Origin: Neorhizobium sp. JUb45
Lineage (GTDB): Bacteria > Pseudomonadota > Alphaproteobacteria > Rhizobiales > Rhizobiaceae
Length of the DNA stretch: 64,000 nucleotides
Assembly: GCF_004343585.1 (NCBI RefSeq)
Contig: NZ_SLYW01000007.1
Location: 124,001 to 188,000, forward strand
Reading direction: 5' to 3'
In this document: positions 7,569-16,980 of the stretch, piece by piece
How the letters are laid out: the number at the start of each line of letters is the position of its first letter
Position numbering within the stretch: position 1 is the stretch's first letter
The notes under the pieces: generated by a model
Seen by the model: the letters and a program-made list of their open reading frames with translations, nothing else
Database searches by the model: none
What the model was told of the DNA's origin: nothing
Made by a program: the position numbers and the translations under genes

Positions 7569-9014
7569 ATGACGATCGGTATCGTTTCCGCCGCCTACAT
7601 TTCTGCGGCTGTTCTCTTCATTCTTTCGCTCGGCGGCCTTTCCGGCCAGGAAAGCGCCAAGCGTGCCGTCTGGTACGGCATTGTCGGCATGGCGCTCGCC
7701 GTCATCGCCACCATCCTCGGCCCGCAGGTGCCGGGAACCTTCGGCAACTGGCTCATCATTCTTGTGATGATCGCCGGCGGCTCGTTCATGGGCTATACCG
7801 TCGCTGCCCGCGTGCAGATGACGGAAATGCCGCAGCTCGTGGCAGCCCTTCATTCCTTCGTAGGCCTTGCCGCCGTCTTCATCGGCTATAACGCCCATAT
7901 CGAGGCATGGCGTGTTGCCGGCATGGATGAGGCGACCCGCGCAACGCTCGAAGGCTTTTCTGCCATTCTCGCCCACAAGACCCCGGTCGAACTGGCCATC
8001 ATGAATGTCGAAGTTTTTCTCGGCGTCTTCATCGGTGCTGTCACCTTCACCGGCTCCGTCGTTGCCTTCGGCAAGCTGGCCGGCAAGGTCGATGGCAAGG
8101 CGAAGAAGCTTCCGGGCGGTCACTTCCTCAATGCCGGCGCGGCCATCCTGTCGCTGATCCTGCTGGTCATGTACGCCAATGGTTCGGGCGTCTGGACGCT
8201 TGTGCTGATGACGCTGCTCGCCTTCTTCATCGGTTATCACCTGATCATGGGCATCGGCGGCGCCGATATGCCGGTCGTGGTGTCGATGCTGAACAGCTAT
8301 TCCGGCTGGGCGGCCGCTGCTATCGGCTTCACGCTCGGCAATGATCTGCTGATCGTCACCGGTGCGCTGGTCGGTTCTTCCGGTGCGATCCTGTCCTACA
8401 TCATGTGCAAGGCGATGAACCGTTCCTTCGTCTCGGTCATTCTGGGCGGCTTCGGCGGCACCACGGGCCCTGCCATGGAAATCGAGGGCGAACAGATCGC
8501 CATCGATGCCGAAGGTGTTGCCAACGCGCTCAACGACGCCGACTCGGTGATCATCGTTCCCGGTTACGGCATGGCGGTGGCGCAGGCGCAGCAGGCTGTC
8601 TCCGAACTGACGCGCAAGCTGCGCGCGGCCGGCAAGACCGTCCGTTTCGCCATCCATCCGGTTGCCGGCCGTCTGCCGGGCCACATGAACGTGCTGCTCG
8701 CCGAAGCCAAGGTCCCCTATGACATCGTCATGGAAATGGACGAGATCAACGATGATTTCCCCACGACCGACGTCGTCATCGTCATAGGCTCCAACGACAT
8801 CGTCAATCCGGCGGCCGAAGAAGACCCGAATTCGCCGATCGCCGGCATGCCGGTTCTGCAGGTGTGGAAGGCCAAGCAGGTGTTCGTGTCGAAGCGTGGT
8901 CAGGGCACCGGTTATTCCGGCATCGAGAACCCGCTCTTCTACAAGGAAAATACGCGGATGTTCTACGGCGACGCCAAGAAGTCGGTCTCCGAACTTCTGC
9001 CGATGATCAAGTAA
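7569..9014 (+). CDS. pntB: Proton-translocating NAD(P)+ transhydrogenase subunit beta
   Basis: This 481-residue inner-membrane partner of PntA has about eight or nine transmembrane helices in the first 280 residues, including the VVSMLNSYSGWAAAAIGF family segment. A soluble NADP(H)-binding domain III follows, with VIIVPGYGMAVAQAQQ and later IVIGSNDIVNPAA. It forms the proton channel and binds NADP(H). It lies 20 bp after pntA in the same direction and is followed by a strong terminator, so the operon has two genes. Length matches E. coli PntB closely. Confidence 0.95.
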   Translation: MTIGIVSAAYISAAVLFILSLGGLSGQESAKRAVWYGIVGMALAVIATILGPQVPGTFGNWLIILVMIAGGSFMGYTVAARVQMTEMPQLVAALHSFVGLAAVFIGYNAHIEAWRVAGMDEATRATLEGFSAILAHKTPVELAIMNVEVFLGVFIGAVTFTGSVVAFGKLAGKVDGKAKKLPGGHFLNAGAAILSLILLVMYANGSGVWTLVLMTLLAFFIGYHLIMGIGGADMPVVVSMLNSYSGWAAAAIGFTLGNDLLIVTGALVGSSGAILSYIMCKAMNRSFVSVILGGFGGTTGPAMEIEGEQIAIDAEGVANALNDADSVIIVPGYGMAVAQAQQAVSELTRKLRAAGKTVRFAIHPVAGRLPGHMNVLLAEAKVPYDIVMEMDEINDDFPTTDVVIVIGSNDIVNPAAEEDPNSPIAGMPVLQVWKAKQVFVSKRGQGTGYSGIENPLFYKENTRMFYGDAKKSVSELLPMIK

Positions 9015-9018
9015 CAAC

Positions 9019-9050
9019 AAAGGGCCGGAGCATCGCTGCTCCGGCCCTTT
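9019..9050. terminator. Bidirectional rho-independent terminator between pntB and the SulP gene
   Basis: A perfect 14-bp stem, AAAGGGCCGGAGCA pairing with TGCTCCGGCCCTTT, encloses a TCGC loop. It starts 4 bp after the pntB stop and lies 21 bp beyond the end of the convergent minus-strand SulP gene. Short T runs on each side let it serve both strands. Confidence 0.85.
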
Positions 9051-9070
9051 CGCATTCTTGAGGTGCCGCC

Positions 9071-10651
9071 TTACGCGGCCGCTTCGGCATAAAACCGCCG
9101 CAACTGCGGATCGACACGATGATGCCGTTCGGCGGAAGTCGCGGAAGCATATTCGACATGCACCCGGCGGCCCGCACGCGTCTCGCGCTGCACCCATTCG
9201 CTGATGGTCTCGGCGCAGGTGTGGTCGAGATAATGCAAATCGGGAGCAGTCAGGCGCACCGGCTGGCTGGCCGGCAGTTTTTCCAGCAGGTTCAGCAGTG
9301 CCGGAATGTCCTTGGCGGTCGCCGCACCCGTCAGGTTGAGATAGATCTCGTCCTCGGTCTCCGCCGTCTCGATATGCAGGCGACGGCGCAGATAAGGCAC
9401 GATCTCGGCGATCGACAGCGCAAGGCCCACACTGACGCCGATCAGCAGATCCTGCGTCACCACCAGCGAGACCGTGGCGAACCAGATGCCGACCGGCACC
9501 CAGCCGTGATGGTCGAACAGGTGGCGCACATGGTGCAGGCTTACCAGACGCCAGCCGGTCACCAGCAGCACAGCCGCCAGCGCCGTCATCGGCACCACGC
9601 CGAGAAGCTGCGGCAGCAGTGCCACCAGCGCCAGAACCCATGCGCCATGCATGACCGCTGAAAGGCGGGTTTTCGCACCGGCCTGAATATTGGCCGAGGA
9701 ACGCACGATCACACCGGTGATCGGCAGCGCGCCGAGCATGCCGCAGATGCCGTTGCCGATGCCCTGGGCGAAAAGCTCCTTGTTGTATTTCGTGCGCTCA
9801 CCATCATGCATGCGATCCACCGCCGCTGCGGAAAGAAGCGTTTCGGCACTGGCAATCACGGCGATGACGAGGACGGTGATGAAAATGCCCGGTTCCGACA
9901 GCCGCATGAAATCGCCGACGCCGGGGATCGAGATGCCATCCAGCAGGGACGCCGGCAGATCGACGCGGGCGATCGGAAGGCTGAAGCCGACGGCCAGCAG
10001 CGTACCGAAGGCAACGCCGATCAGCGCGCCCGGTACCAGTTTCAGCTTGGCCGGACGAAATTTTTCCCAGCCGATCATGGCGAGCAGCGACGCCACGCCC
10101 ACCATCAGCGCCAGTGTCTGATTGGTGATGCCGTCATGCCAGAGTTTTTCGACACTGTTTTCGATGGCGACGACATTCTGGATGCCGCCGGCCGCCGGCT
10201 TGGAATCCATCAGAACGTGGATCTGGCCGAGGATGATAAGAATGCCGATACCGGCCAGCATGCCATGAACGACTGCCGGGGAAATGGCGCGGAACCACGA
10301 GCCGATCCGCAGAAACCCGGCAAGGATCTGGATCATGCCAGCCGCAACCAGAACCGGGCCAAGCGCTGCTACGCCATATTGTTCGACAAACCCGAAAACG
10401 ATGACGGCAAGACCCGCCGCAGGTCCGGAAACCTGCAACGGAGAGCCGGCTATTGCGCCGACGACAATGCCGCCGACGATTCCGGAAATCAGGCCCATGG
10501 CGACGGGCACGCCCGAAGCCACCGCAATGCCGAGGCAAAGCGGGATGGCGACGAGAAAGACCACCACCGAGGAGGCGAAATCTGCCGCGAAGGTGGATGG
10601 TGATTGCCCCGAGGAGGGCGGTATATGCTGGACAGTGCCGTCGTTCGCCAT
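9071..10651 (-). CDS. SulP-family anion transporter paired with carbonic anhydrase
   Basis: This 526-residue membrane protein has roughly 12 hydrophobic segments. It opens with the SulP motif region VVVFLVAIPLCLGIAVASG, followed by GLISGIVGGIVVGAIAGSP and QVSGPAAGLAVIV, and ends with a cytoplasmic STAS-like domain (about residues 430-515, with HYLDHTCAETISEW). The family carries sulfate, bicarbonate or dicarboxylates. The beta-carbonic anhydrase encoded 5 bp upstream in the same operon points to bicarbonate (BicA-like), as is common for SulP-carbonic anhydrase pairs. That substrate is inference. The start is 5 bp after the anhydrase stop. Confidence 0.88.
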   Translation of the reverse strand: MANDGTVQHIPPSSGQSPSTFAADFASSVVVFLVAIPLCLGIAVASGVPVAMGLISGIVGGIVVGAIAGSPLQVSGPAAGLAVIVFGFVEQYGVAALGPVLVAAGMIQILAGFLRIGSWFRAISPAVVHGMLAGIGILIILGQIHVLMDSKPAAGGIQNVVAIENSVEKLWHDGITNQTLALMVGVASLLAMIGWEKFRPAKLKLVPGALIGVAFGTLLAVGFSLPIARVDLPASLLDGISIPGVGDFMRLSEPGIFITVLVIAVIASAETLLSAAAVDRMHDGERTKYNKELFAQGIGNGICGMLGALPITGVIVRSSANIQAGAKTRLSAVMHGAWVLALVALLPQLLGVVPMTALAAVLLVTGWRLVSLHHVRHLFDHHGWVPVGIWFATVSLVVTQDLLIGVSVGLALSIAEIVPYLRRRLHIETAETEDEIYLNLTGAATAKDIPALLNLLEKLPASQPVRLTAPDLHYLDHTCAETISEWVQRETRAGRRVHVEYASATSAERHHRVDPQLRRFYAEAAA

Positions 10652-10656
10652 ATGCG

Positions 10657-11358
10657 TTACTCCGCCGCTATCTGCGCTGTCGCTGGGATCACATGCGGCA
10701 CGCCGCGGCCGGTCACCGCCACCGGCAGTGGCTGGCCATCCTCGATCTCGATGAAACGTTTTTCGACGCCGTCATAAACAAGTACTTCGCCGGTCTCGAT
10801 GTCAAAAAACCAGCCGTGCAAGGTGACTTCGCTCTTCGCCAGTCTGGACGCGACCGAGGGATGTGTGCGCAGGTGATCGAGCTGCACGACCACGTTTTCC
10901 ATGGCAACGGCGCGGATCTTTTCCTTCTCGTCCATGTTCGGCGGATAGGCCTCGCAGACGATCGAATGAGCGGCATGGCTATGTTTCAGCCAGGCGGCGA
11001 CATTGGGCATCTTGCCGAGCAGGTCGGGTTGGCAAAGGCCTTTCATGGCGCCACAGTCCGAATGACCGCAGACGATGATGTCACGCACGCCCAAAGCCAC
11101 GAGCGCATATTCGATGGCTGAAGACACGCCGCCATTCATGGTCTGGAATGGCGGAACGATATTGCCGGCATTGCGGCATACGAACAGTTCGCCGGGGCCG
11201 GATTGGGTGATGGTTTCCGGCATGACGCGGCTGTCGGCACAGGAGATCATTAGTGCCTGCGGCGACTGGCCTTCATGTGCGAGCTTGCGGTAAAGCGCCG
11301 AGTGATCCGGGAAAACGGCGCCGCGAAAACTGGAGATGCCCTTCAGAAGGTCGCCCAT
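10657..11358 (-). CDS. Beta-class carbonic anhydrase
   Basis: This 233-residue enzyme catalyses CO2 + H2O to bicarbonate + H+. The beta-class zinc site is intact: C40 and the D42-R44 dyad in SCADSRV, then H99 and C102 in CGHSDCGAMKG. The GELFVCRNAGNIVPP segment is characteristic. It is cytoplasmic with no signal peptide. It is the first gene of a two-gene minus-strand operon with the SulP transporter, supporting a joint role in bicarbonate supply or pH balance. The GGCAAGAGAGGATACG leader before the ATG includes a ribosome-binding GAGAGGA. Confidence 0.93.
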   Translation of the reverse strand: MGDLLKGISSFRGAVFPDHSALYRKLAHEGQSPQALMISCADSRVMPETITQSGPGELFVCRNAGNIVPPFQTMNGGVSSAIEYALVALGVRDIIVCGHSDCGAMKGLCQPDLLGKMPNVAAWLKHSHAAHSIVCEAYPPNMDEKEKIRAVAMENVVVQLDHLRTHPSVASRLAKSEVTLHGWFFDIETGEVLVYDGVEKRFIEIEDGQPLPVAVTGRGVPHVIPATAQIAAE

Positions 11359-11371
11359 GGTCGTATCCTCT

Positions 11372-11804
11372 CTTGCCGGACCTGTAATGACGGAGGATTT
11401 CCCTCAGTCCGGCGGGTTAAGTGAAGCGATCATTTCGCACCGCAACATTAGCAATGCGAAAATGACAATTGGCTGACATGTGGGGAGGTGAAATATGAGG
11501 AGTAATCGCTATAAATCGATTTTACAGTAAAAATGTCATTAGTGGGCGTCCGGAAAAAATCGTTGTTTGTCAGTTCACTAGCGGGTGATCGTAGATAAAA
11601 TGCTAAGGTGGACGTCAAAAATCTGTGAGGGCGTAGTATTTTTAGGTTTCCCGCAAGCAGAACATTGCATTGCAGCAACATTCGCCTTTGGGTGGCGCCT
11701 TCGTGAGCGTTCGTCAGGGAATTTTTCTCTTGAGTATGATGAGCTGTGCTTAGCTTTTGTGCATGGCGAAACCGATATGATGCGGTTTGAACGTTGCACA
11801 TCCT
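11372..11804. other. AT-richer intergenic region upstream of carbonic anhydrase
   Basis: This 430-bp stretch separates the carbonic anhydrase start from the end of the macB-like gene. It is noticeably more AT-rich than its surroundings around 11440-11660 and should contain the carbonic anhydrase promoter. Frames such as 11448-11801 minus and the first part of 11585-12646 plus lack a ribosome-binding site and domain resemblance, so I call no gene. A small RNA cannot be excluded. Confidence 0.4.
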
Positions 11805-11838
11805 GGAGGGGTCTTTTCAGGAAACCTGCGACCCCTCC
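11805..11838 (-). terminator. Hairpin downstream of the macAB-like operon
   Basis: Inverted arms GGAGGGGTC (11805-11813) and GACCCCTCC (11830-11838) form a perfect 9-bp stem just past the macB-like stop on the minus strand. There is no clear U-tract in the minus-strand transcript, so efficiency is uncertain. Confidence 0.5.
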
Positions 11839-11845
11839 TTTCCTG

Positions 11846-13795
11846 TCACGTGAGCGCCGCCACCGGATCCAGTCGAGACGCATTGCGCGCCGGCAGATAT
11901 CCGAAGGCAATGCCGATCAGGCAGGAGGACAGCACGGCGAGCACGATCGGTGCGGTGGTGAACACGAGGCTGAAGCTGGAGCCGAACAGGCTGAAGGTGA
12001 AGCCGAACAGCAAGGCAAGTGCCACGCCCAGCACGCCGCCAATCATGCAGACCAGCACGGCCTCGATCAGGAACTGTTGCAGGATATCCTGACGCCTTGC
12101 ACCAACCGCCATGCGCACGCCGATCTCGCTCACCCGTTCGGATACGGAAACCAGCATGATGTTCATCACGCCGATGCCGCCGACGATAAGCGAGATCACG
12201 GCAATTGCACCGATCAGAAGTGTCATCGTCTGTGTCGTGCTGGTAATGGTCTGGCGGATGTCGTCGGTGTTGAGGATGAAGAAATCCTTGGTTCCGTGGC
12301 GACCTGTCAGAAAGGTGGTCACGGCCTGCTCGGCAACACTGGTTTCCGCATCATCGCTGATCCGCAATGTCACGCTGCGCAGCGATTGGTCGCCGGTAAA
12401 GCGCGTCTGGACGCTGGTATAGGGAAGATAGATCGAAAGGTTGTCGCTGGAGCCAAAGCCGCCCTGCTGTGCGGAGATGACGCCGATCACCCGGCATGGC
12501 ACGCTGCCGACCAGCACGACCTGGCCGATCGCCTGGGTCACATCCGTGCCAAACAGGGTCTTGGCGGTGTTCTCGTCTATGACGGCGTCCTGTTCCATGG
12601 CGGCAACGCCAGTATCATCGAACAGTCGACCGGCCAGCAGTTTTGATCCCTTGACCTCGAAATACCGGCTGCCGACGCCATTCACCAGCGCATTGGCTTC
12701 GGTTGCGCCAAAGCGGGCCGTGGTGTTCGTCGATACGGTCGGCGTGGCGGCGGCAACATAGGAGAGTTTGGCCAGCGCTTCCGCATCGGAGACAAGCAGG
12801 GTTTTCACCCGGCCGGAGCGCATGTCGCCAAAACCGGCGCCGGGAAACACTTCCAGCGTGTTGGTGCCGAGGCTGCTGATATTGGCCAGCACCTTCTGCT
12901 GGCTGCCGGTGCCGAGCGCCACCACCGAAATCACCGAGGCGATGCCGATGATGATGCCGAGCATGGTAAGAAAGGAGCGCATGCGGTGCGCCGTCAACGC
13001 CTTGCAGGCCATCAGGAAGGCTTCGCGGAAGCGTTCCATGCCGGCACCGACCCGGTTGGTTTTCGTCGGTGTTTCGGTTTCGGTCTTCGCGGGAGCATGC
13101 CTTGCCGTTTCGGAACGCGTGTCCGAAATGATCTCGCCATCGGATATCTCGATGATCCGTTCGGCCCGTGCCGCGACGCTGGCATCATGCGTGACGATGA
13201 TGATCGTGCGGCCTTCGGCGTGCAGTTCGTCGAGAATCCGCAGCACCTCTTCGCCGCTCGTCTTGTCGAGTGCCCCGGTCGGTTCGTCCGCCAGGATCAC
13301 CTCGGCATCGTTCATCAGGGCGCGAGCAATGGAGACGCGCTGCTGCTGGCCGCCGGACAGATGGCCGGGTCGGTGGTCGGTGCGATCCGCCATGCCGAGG
13401 CGACCGAGAAGTGCCGCCGCCCGCTCCCGCCGTTGACCACGGTCGCGTCCGGCATAAACGGCGGGGATCTCGACATTGGCAAGCGCCGAAATCTCGTCCA
13501 GCAGGTGGTAACGCTGAAAGATGAAGCCAAAGTGTTCGCGCCGAAGTGCAGAGCGGTCATCATTGTCGAGCGCCGACGTCTCGTGGCCGGAAATCCTGTA
13601 GGTGCCGGCTGTCGGCCGGTCGAGCAGGCCGAGTATGTTCATCAGCGTCGATTTGCCGGAGCCGGAAGCACCGATGATGGCGACCATCTCGCCCCGTTCG
13701 ATGGTGAGGTCGACGTCTTTCAGCACGGTGATCGTGCCGTCACCGGAAGCATATTCACGGCGCAGGCCGGACAGTGAAATCAGAGGTTCGGTCAT
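11846..13795 (-). CDS. macB: MacB-like ABC transporter, fused ATPase and permease
   Basis: This 649-residue protein joins an N-terminal ATPase to a C-terminal MacB/FtsX permease. The ATPase has Walker A GASGSGKST, signature LSGGQQQRV and Walker B VILADEPTGALD. After a Lys/Thr/Glu-rich linker near residues 230-250 come one membrane helix, a large periplasmic domain and three more helices with the NIMLVSVSERVSEIGVRMAVG family motif. It drives tripartite export of macrolides, peptides, lipids or other compounds with the adaptor encoded 13 bp upstream. The ATG at 13795 is preceded by GGAGG; the upstream in-frame start would run into the adaptor gene. No TolC-type outer-membrane gene is adjacent. 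The substrate is unknown. Confidence 0.88.
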   Translation of the reverse strand: MTEPLISLSGLRREYASGDGTITVLKDVDLTIERGEMVAIIGASGSGKSTLMNILGLLDRPTAGTYRISGHETSALDNDDRSALRREHFGFIFQRYHLLDEISALANVEIPAVYAGRDRGQRRERAAALLGRLGMADRTDHRPGHLSGGQQQRVSIARALMNDAEVILADEPTGALDKTSGEEVLRILDELHAEGRTIIIVTHDASVAARAERIIEISDGEIISDTRSETARHAPAKTETETPTKTNRVGAGMERFREAFLMACKALTAHRMRSFLTMLGIIIGIASVISVVALGTGSQQKVLANISSLGTNTLEVFPGAGFGDMRSGRVKTLLVSDAEALAKLSYVAAATPTVSTNTTARFGATEANALVNGVGSRYFEVKGSKLLAGRLFDDTGVAAMEQDAVIDENTAKTLFGTDVTQAIGQVVLVGSVPCRVIGVISAQQGGFGSSDNLSIYLPYTSVQTRFTGDQSLRSVTLRISDDAETSVAEQAVTTFLTGRHGTKDFFILNTDDIRQTITSTTQTMTLLIGAIAVISLIVGGIGVMNIMLVSVSERVSEIGVRMAVGARRQDILQQFLIEAVLVCMIGGVLGVALALLFGFTFSLFGSSFSLVFTTAPIVLAVLSSCLIGIAFGYLPARNASRLDPVAALT

Positions 13796-13808
13796 GAGCA
13801 CACCTCCA

Positions 13809-15020
13809 TCAGAACATCGGCGGCGGGCCGCCGCGTCTGCCGCCGCCAGAGGCCGAGGCAGCAGCCGCACCCTCGCCGATGACGACGCGCTCGCCCTGTT
13901 CCAGGCCGGATTTCACTTCCGCCGTGATCTTGTTGTTGAGGCCGATCTCCACCTTGCGGGTTTCCAGCTGGCCGTCCTTTTCGACGCGCACCTGCGAGGT
14001 GCCGGTCGCGGCCGTTTCCGGCAGGGCAGAGGATGGGATCGTCAGCGCATTCGCGGCCGAGCCGAGGATGATATTGACCTCTGCCGACATATAGGTGCGG
14101 AAACGACCGTCATCATTGGCGATGTCGAAGACCCCGATATAGTAGATTGCCGATGACGAACTGGAGGATGAGGACGAAGACGAACTCGTGGTGGATGTCG
14201 AGACACTGCTGTCCTCTGTGATCGATTCCGGTGCCGGCTCTATGGTCGTCAGTTTTGCCTCATAGGTCTTTGCACGGTCGCCGATCACGTTGAACCGCAC
14301 CGCCTGGCCGGCCTTGACGCGGGTGATGTCGGCCTCGGAAATTTCGGCGCGCACCGTCATGCGGGTGAGATCACCCAGAACGACAATGGTGGGGGCAGAC
14401 TGCGCGGCATTGACGGTGCGGCCCTCCTGATTGACCACGGCAAGCACCGTGCCATCCATCGGCGCGCTGATGCGGGTGTAACCGACATCGGCCTCAGCTG
14501 TCTCAACGGCCACTTCCGCTTCGGTGATCTGCGCATCCAATGCCTGGATCTGGGCCGCGATCACCTTCACCTCTGATTCCGCGGTTTGAAGATCGGCGCG
14601 TGAACCTGCCTGCTTCTCATAAATGGCCTTTTGGCGTTCCAGAGTCAGATGGGCGTTCTCCAGCTGGGCGACGCGCTCGGCGCGCTGGGCCTGCACATTT
14701 GCCAGGGCTGCTTTGGAGGTACGCAGCGCATTGTTCTGCGTGGTGGAATCGATTTCCGCGATCAGATCGCCTGCCTTGACGGTGTCACCGACGGCAACCT
14801 TCAGCGATGTCACGCGGCCGGTCGCCTGCGAACCAACTGCGACAAGGCGCGACGGTTTCAACGTACCGGTGGCAAGCACCGTCGATTCCACATTGGCCCG
14901 CATCACCGGTGCCGTCAGCGTGGTCGGCGTCGATGCCGATGACGACAGGGCAAAGGCTGCGACGCCGCCGATGGTCGCGATGGCGAGGATGATAATTGGC
15001 AGGGCCGTCTTGAGGCGCAT
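13809..15020 (-). CDS. macA: MacA-like periplasmic adaptor (HlyD/RND membrane-fusion) subunit
   Basis: This 403-residue protein has an N-terminal membrane anchor (LPIIILAIATIGGVAAFAL), a biotinyl-lipoyl half-motif (GRVTSLKVAVGDTVKAGDLIAEID), a helical hairpin of about 80 residues, the second lipoyl half (ISAPMDGTVLAVVNQEGR) and beta-barrel domains. It bridges the MacB-like pump to an outer-membrane channel. In the beta-barrel region, where E. coli MacA has no such insert, there is a run of 12 serines flanked by Ser/Thr, then AIYYIGVFDI. The C-terminus is glycine-rich (GGGRRGGPPP). The start at 15020 gives a standard anchor; the in-frame ATG at 15083 would add 21 residues. Confidence 0.85.
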   Translation of the reverse strand: MRLKTALPIIILAIATIGGVAAFALSSSASTPTTLTAPVMRANVESTVLATGTLKPSRLVAVGSQATGRVTSLKVAVGDTVKAGDLIAEIDSTTQNNALRTSKAALANVQAQRAERVAQLENAHLTLERQKAIYEKQAGSRADLQTAESEVKVIAAQIQALDAQITEAEVAVETAEADVGYTRISAPMDGTVLAVVNQEGRTVNAAQSAPTIVVLGDLTRMTVRAEISEADITRVKAGQAVRFNVIGDRAKTYEAKLTTIEPAPESITEDSSVSTSTTSSSSSSSSSSSSAIYYIGVFDIANDDGRFRTYMSAEVNIILGSAANALTIPSSALPETAATGTSQVRVEKDGQLETRKVEIGLNNKITAEVKSGLEQGERVVIGEGAAAASASGGGRRGGPPPMF

Positions 15021-15214
15021 GTGCAGTATCGACCTTATTGGAACTTGAGAGTACCGATATTGGTTCTGCCAAGCGGGTGTCAACGCGATAGCACATTAAA
15101 TGATGGACAGGTTCAGGCCGGGCGGACCAGCCCGCAGCAACGCATTCGCCCCCGCATCGGTGTCGAAACCGAAGGCGAGGGCGGTAACAGAATGTCGAAA
15201 AATCAGGCTTTGAA

Positions 15215-16951
15215 TCAGACGGTCGGTGCGTCTGCCTGCAACAGTTGCCACGCGTCGTAAGCCGAGATCACCGTCTCCATCTGCGCCGTATGGCCTGCAA
15301 TGAAATCGTCGCCGTAGATCGTCTCGTCCGGATATTCGGTGATCAGCGTCAGCGGCACGGTGTGGCGGTCATCGACCGATGACAGGCATGGGAAACCGTT
15401 GATGATGCGAAAACCCGTCTCGCCGGCATGGGTTTCATAAAGCGCGATCTGCCGGTTGTTATAATCGAGAATGCCCGGAATGGCGCCGAGGTGACGGGTG
15501 ACGTGGTCGAGCATAGCTTCGGCTTGGCTCGTCCAGCCTGCGTGATGGCGCATGACGAGGAAGAAACCTTTCGGCAGCGTCCACATGGCAAAATTGCGCG
15601 GCACGTAACCGGAGAGCGGGCGTGTCCATTCATGCGACGGGTAACCGTGCAGGTTCACATGCAGCTTTGCGCCGCTCAGGTCCTGCGCCGCGAAACGGAT
15701 GGCCTTTTCGTTCAGGTGTTTTCCGGAGTTTTCGCGGGTGCGGTATTCGAGGTCGTCACCCAGCGCCGTGTAACGCGCGGCGTGGTGCATGTGGCGCGGG
15801 TTGTCGACGCGCAAACGCTGGTGCAGCGCGTAACCATCCGGGTTTTCCAGCGGCGAGATGGTGAAATGCGCGTTGCTGCGTTCCTTGAGGGCACGCGCGG
15901 CGCGGATGGCACCGACAATGCCTGTCGTCTCGTTCGGGTGCTGACCACCGCTGATCATCACGGCGGCATCGCTGCCCTTGACGTAACGGGCAGAGAGCGC
16001 GCGGCCGGAACGGGAATTGGCGGAAAACTCTTCACCGCCGATCTCGGCCAGCAGCTTTGCCATCTGGCTGGCTGCCGGCGGTTCGATGGCCGTATCGATC
16101 GCCTGTTCTGCGCCGTCGAGGAAACCGGTCGTCAGCGGACGGGTTTCGACACGGATGCTGATTTCACCAGTGCTCTGAACGATTTCCGGCACGATCTGGC
16201 CGGGCTTCAGGCCACGATCGCCAAGCGGACGGCCGGATTTCTTCTGAAAGAATTCCAGCAGCGAGAAATAAAAGTCTTCGTGCAGGGCCTCGCGCAGGCT
16301 CACCACCTCGTCGCCGACCGGCAGTTCCATGTCTTCGGCCGGATGCGCAACGCGGATGTTCAGTTCTTCGAAATAAGGTTCGGTCGAACCCCAGTCGTAA
16401 CCGGCAATGGCATCGATTGCGCCATGAAACAGTCGCTCGTAATCTGTTTCGAGACGTTCTCCCGCCTCGTCGCCGTCTGCACGATACCAGCCTGTCGGTG
16501 AGACATTGGTTTCGCCAACGACATCTTCATGCACGCGGTTCGGCACCAGAACCTTCAGCGTTTCCGTCTGACCATTCCGCGTCAGTGCCACGTCGTAAAA
16601 GAGCTCACCATCCTCGCGGGCAATGAACGCGATTTTTGCGTCACCGACCAGCGCTGCCAGCGGATAGGCTTCGAGGCGAAAACGATTGGCCGGCGCATTG
16701 GCATGCACGGGATAACGCACCTCGATTTCCGTCACGCCGGGAAGGTCGATCTCTTCAAGGAAGGTGAAGAGAAGCGGCTTGTAGGCGCTGCGGATGCGGG
16801 CGGTGATGCCCTTGTCCTTCAGCGCCGCTTCCGTGGCGCGGCGGCTCTTCGTATCGTCGAAAGTCCAGGCTTCGAAGGAGAGGCCGGGCTTGGCACCGGT
16901 GACCAGAGTTTCAAGAGTGCGCGGAACGGAAGTCTCGAAGATCGAAGTCAT
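15215..16951 (-). CDS. M14-family zinc metallopeptidase of the lactam/peptide operon
   Basis: This 578-residue protein has a long N-terminal region of about 300 residues without a recognised motif, followed by an M14 carboxypeptidase-like domain. Zinc ligands are visible as H338 and E341 in GGQHPNETTG and H435 in LHVNLHGYPSHEW; ENPDGYALHQRLR is also typical of M14 proteins. There is no signal peptide, so it likely acts in the cytoplasm on imported peptides. It is the last gene of the operon, 29 bp after the DppC-like permease. M14 members remove C-terminal residues or split unusual amides such as gamma-glutamyl bonds; which applies here is unknown. I chose the ATG at 16951, preceded by AAGG; the longer frame runs into the permease. 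Confidence 0.8.
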   Translation of the reverse strand: MTSIFETSVPRTLETLVTGAKPGLSFEAWTFDDTKSRRATEAALKDKGITARIRSAYKPLLFTFLEEIDLPGVTEIEVRYPVHANAPANRFRLEAYPLAALVGDAKIAFIAREDGELFYDVALTRNGQTETLKVLVPNRVHEDVVGETNVSPTGWYRADGDEAGERLETDYERLFHGAIDAIAGYDWGSTEPYFEELNIRVAHPAEDMELPVGDEVVSLREALHEDFYFSLLEFFQKKSGRPLGDRGLKPGQIVPEIVQSTGEISIRVETRPLTTGFLDGAEQAIDTAIEPPAASQMAKLLAEIGGEEFSANSRSGRALSARYVKGSDAAVMISGGQHPNETTGIVGAIRAARALKERSNAHFTISPLENPDGYALHQRLRVDNPRHMHHAARYTALGDDLEYRTRENSGKHLNEKAIRFAAQDLSGAKLHVNLHGYPSHEWTRPLSGYVPRNFAMWTLPKGFFLVMRHHAGWTSQAEAMLDHVTRHLGAIPGILDYNNRQIALYETHAGETGFRIINGFPCLSSVDDRHTVPLTLITEYPDETIYGDDFIAGHTAQMETVISAYDAWQLLQADAPTV

Positions 16952-16980
16952 GGTGCTAAGCCTTGCTGTAATCGAAGAGG

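Noticed and set aside
7029..9641. 870-residue open frame on the minus strand opposite pntAB
   Set aside because: It is antisense to two well-supported genes, has low-complexity His/Arg/Asp-rich composition and no domain; a GC-bias shadow.
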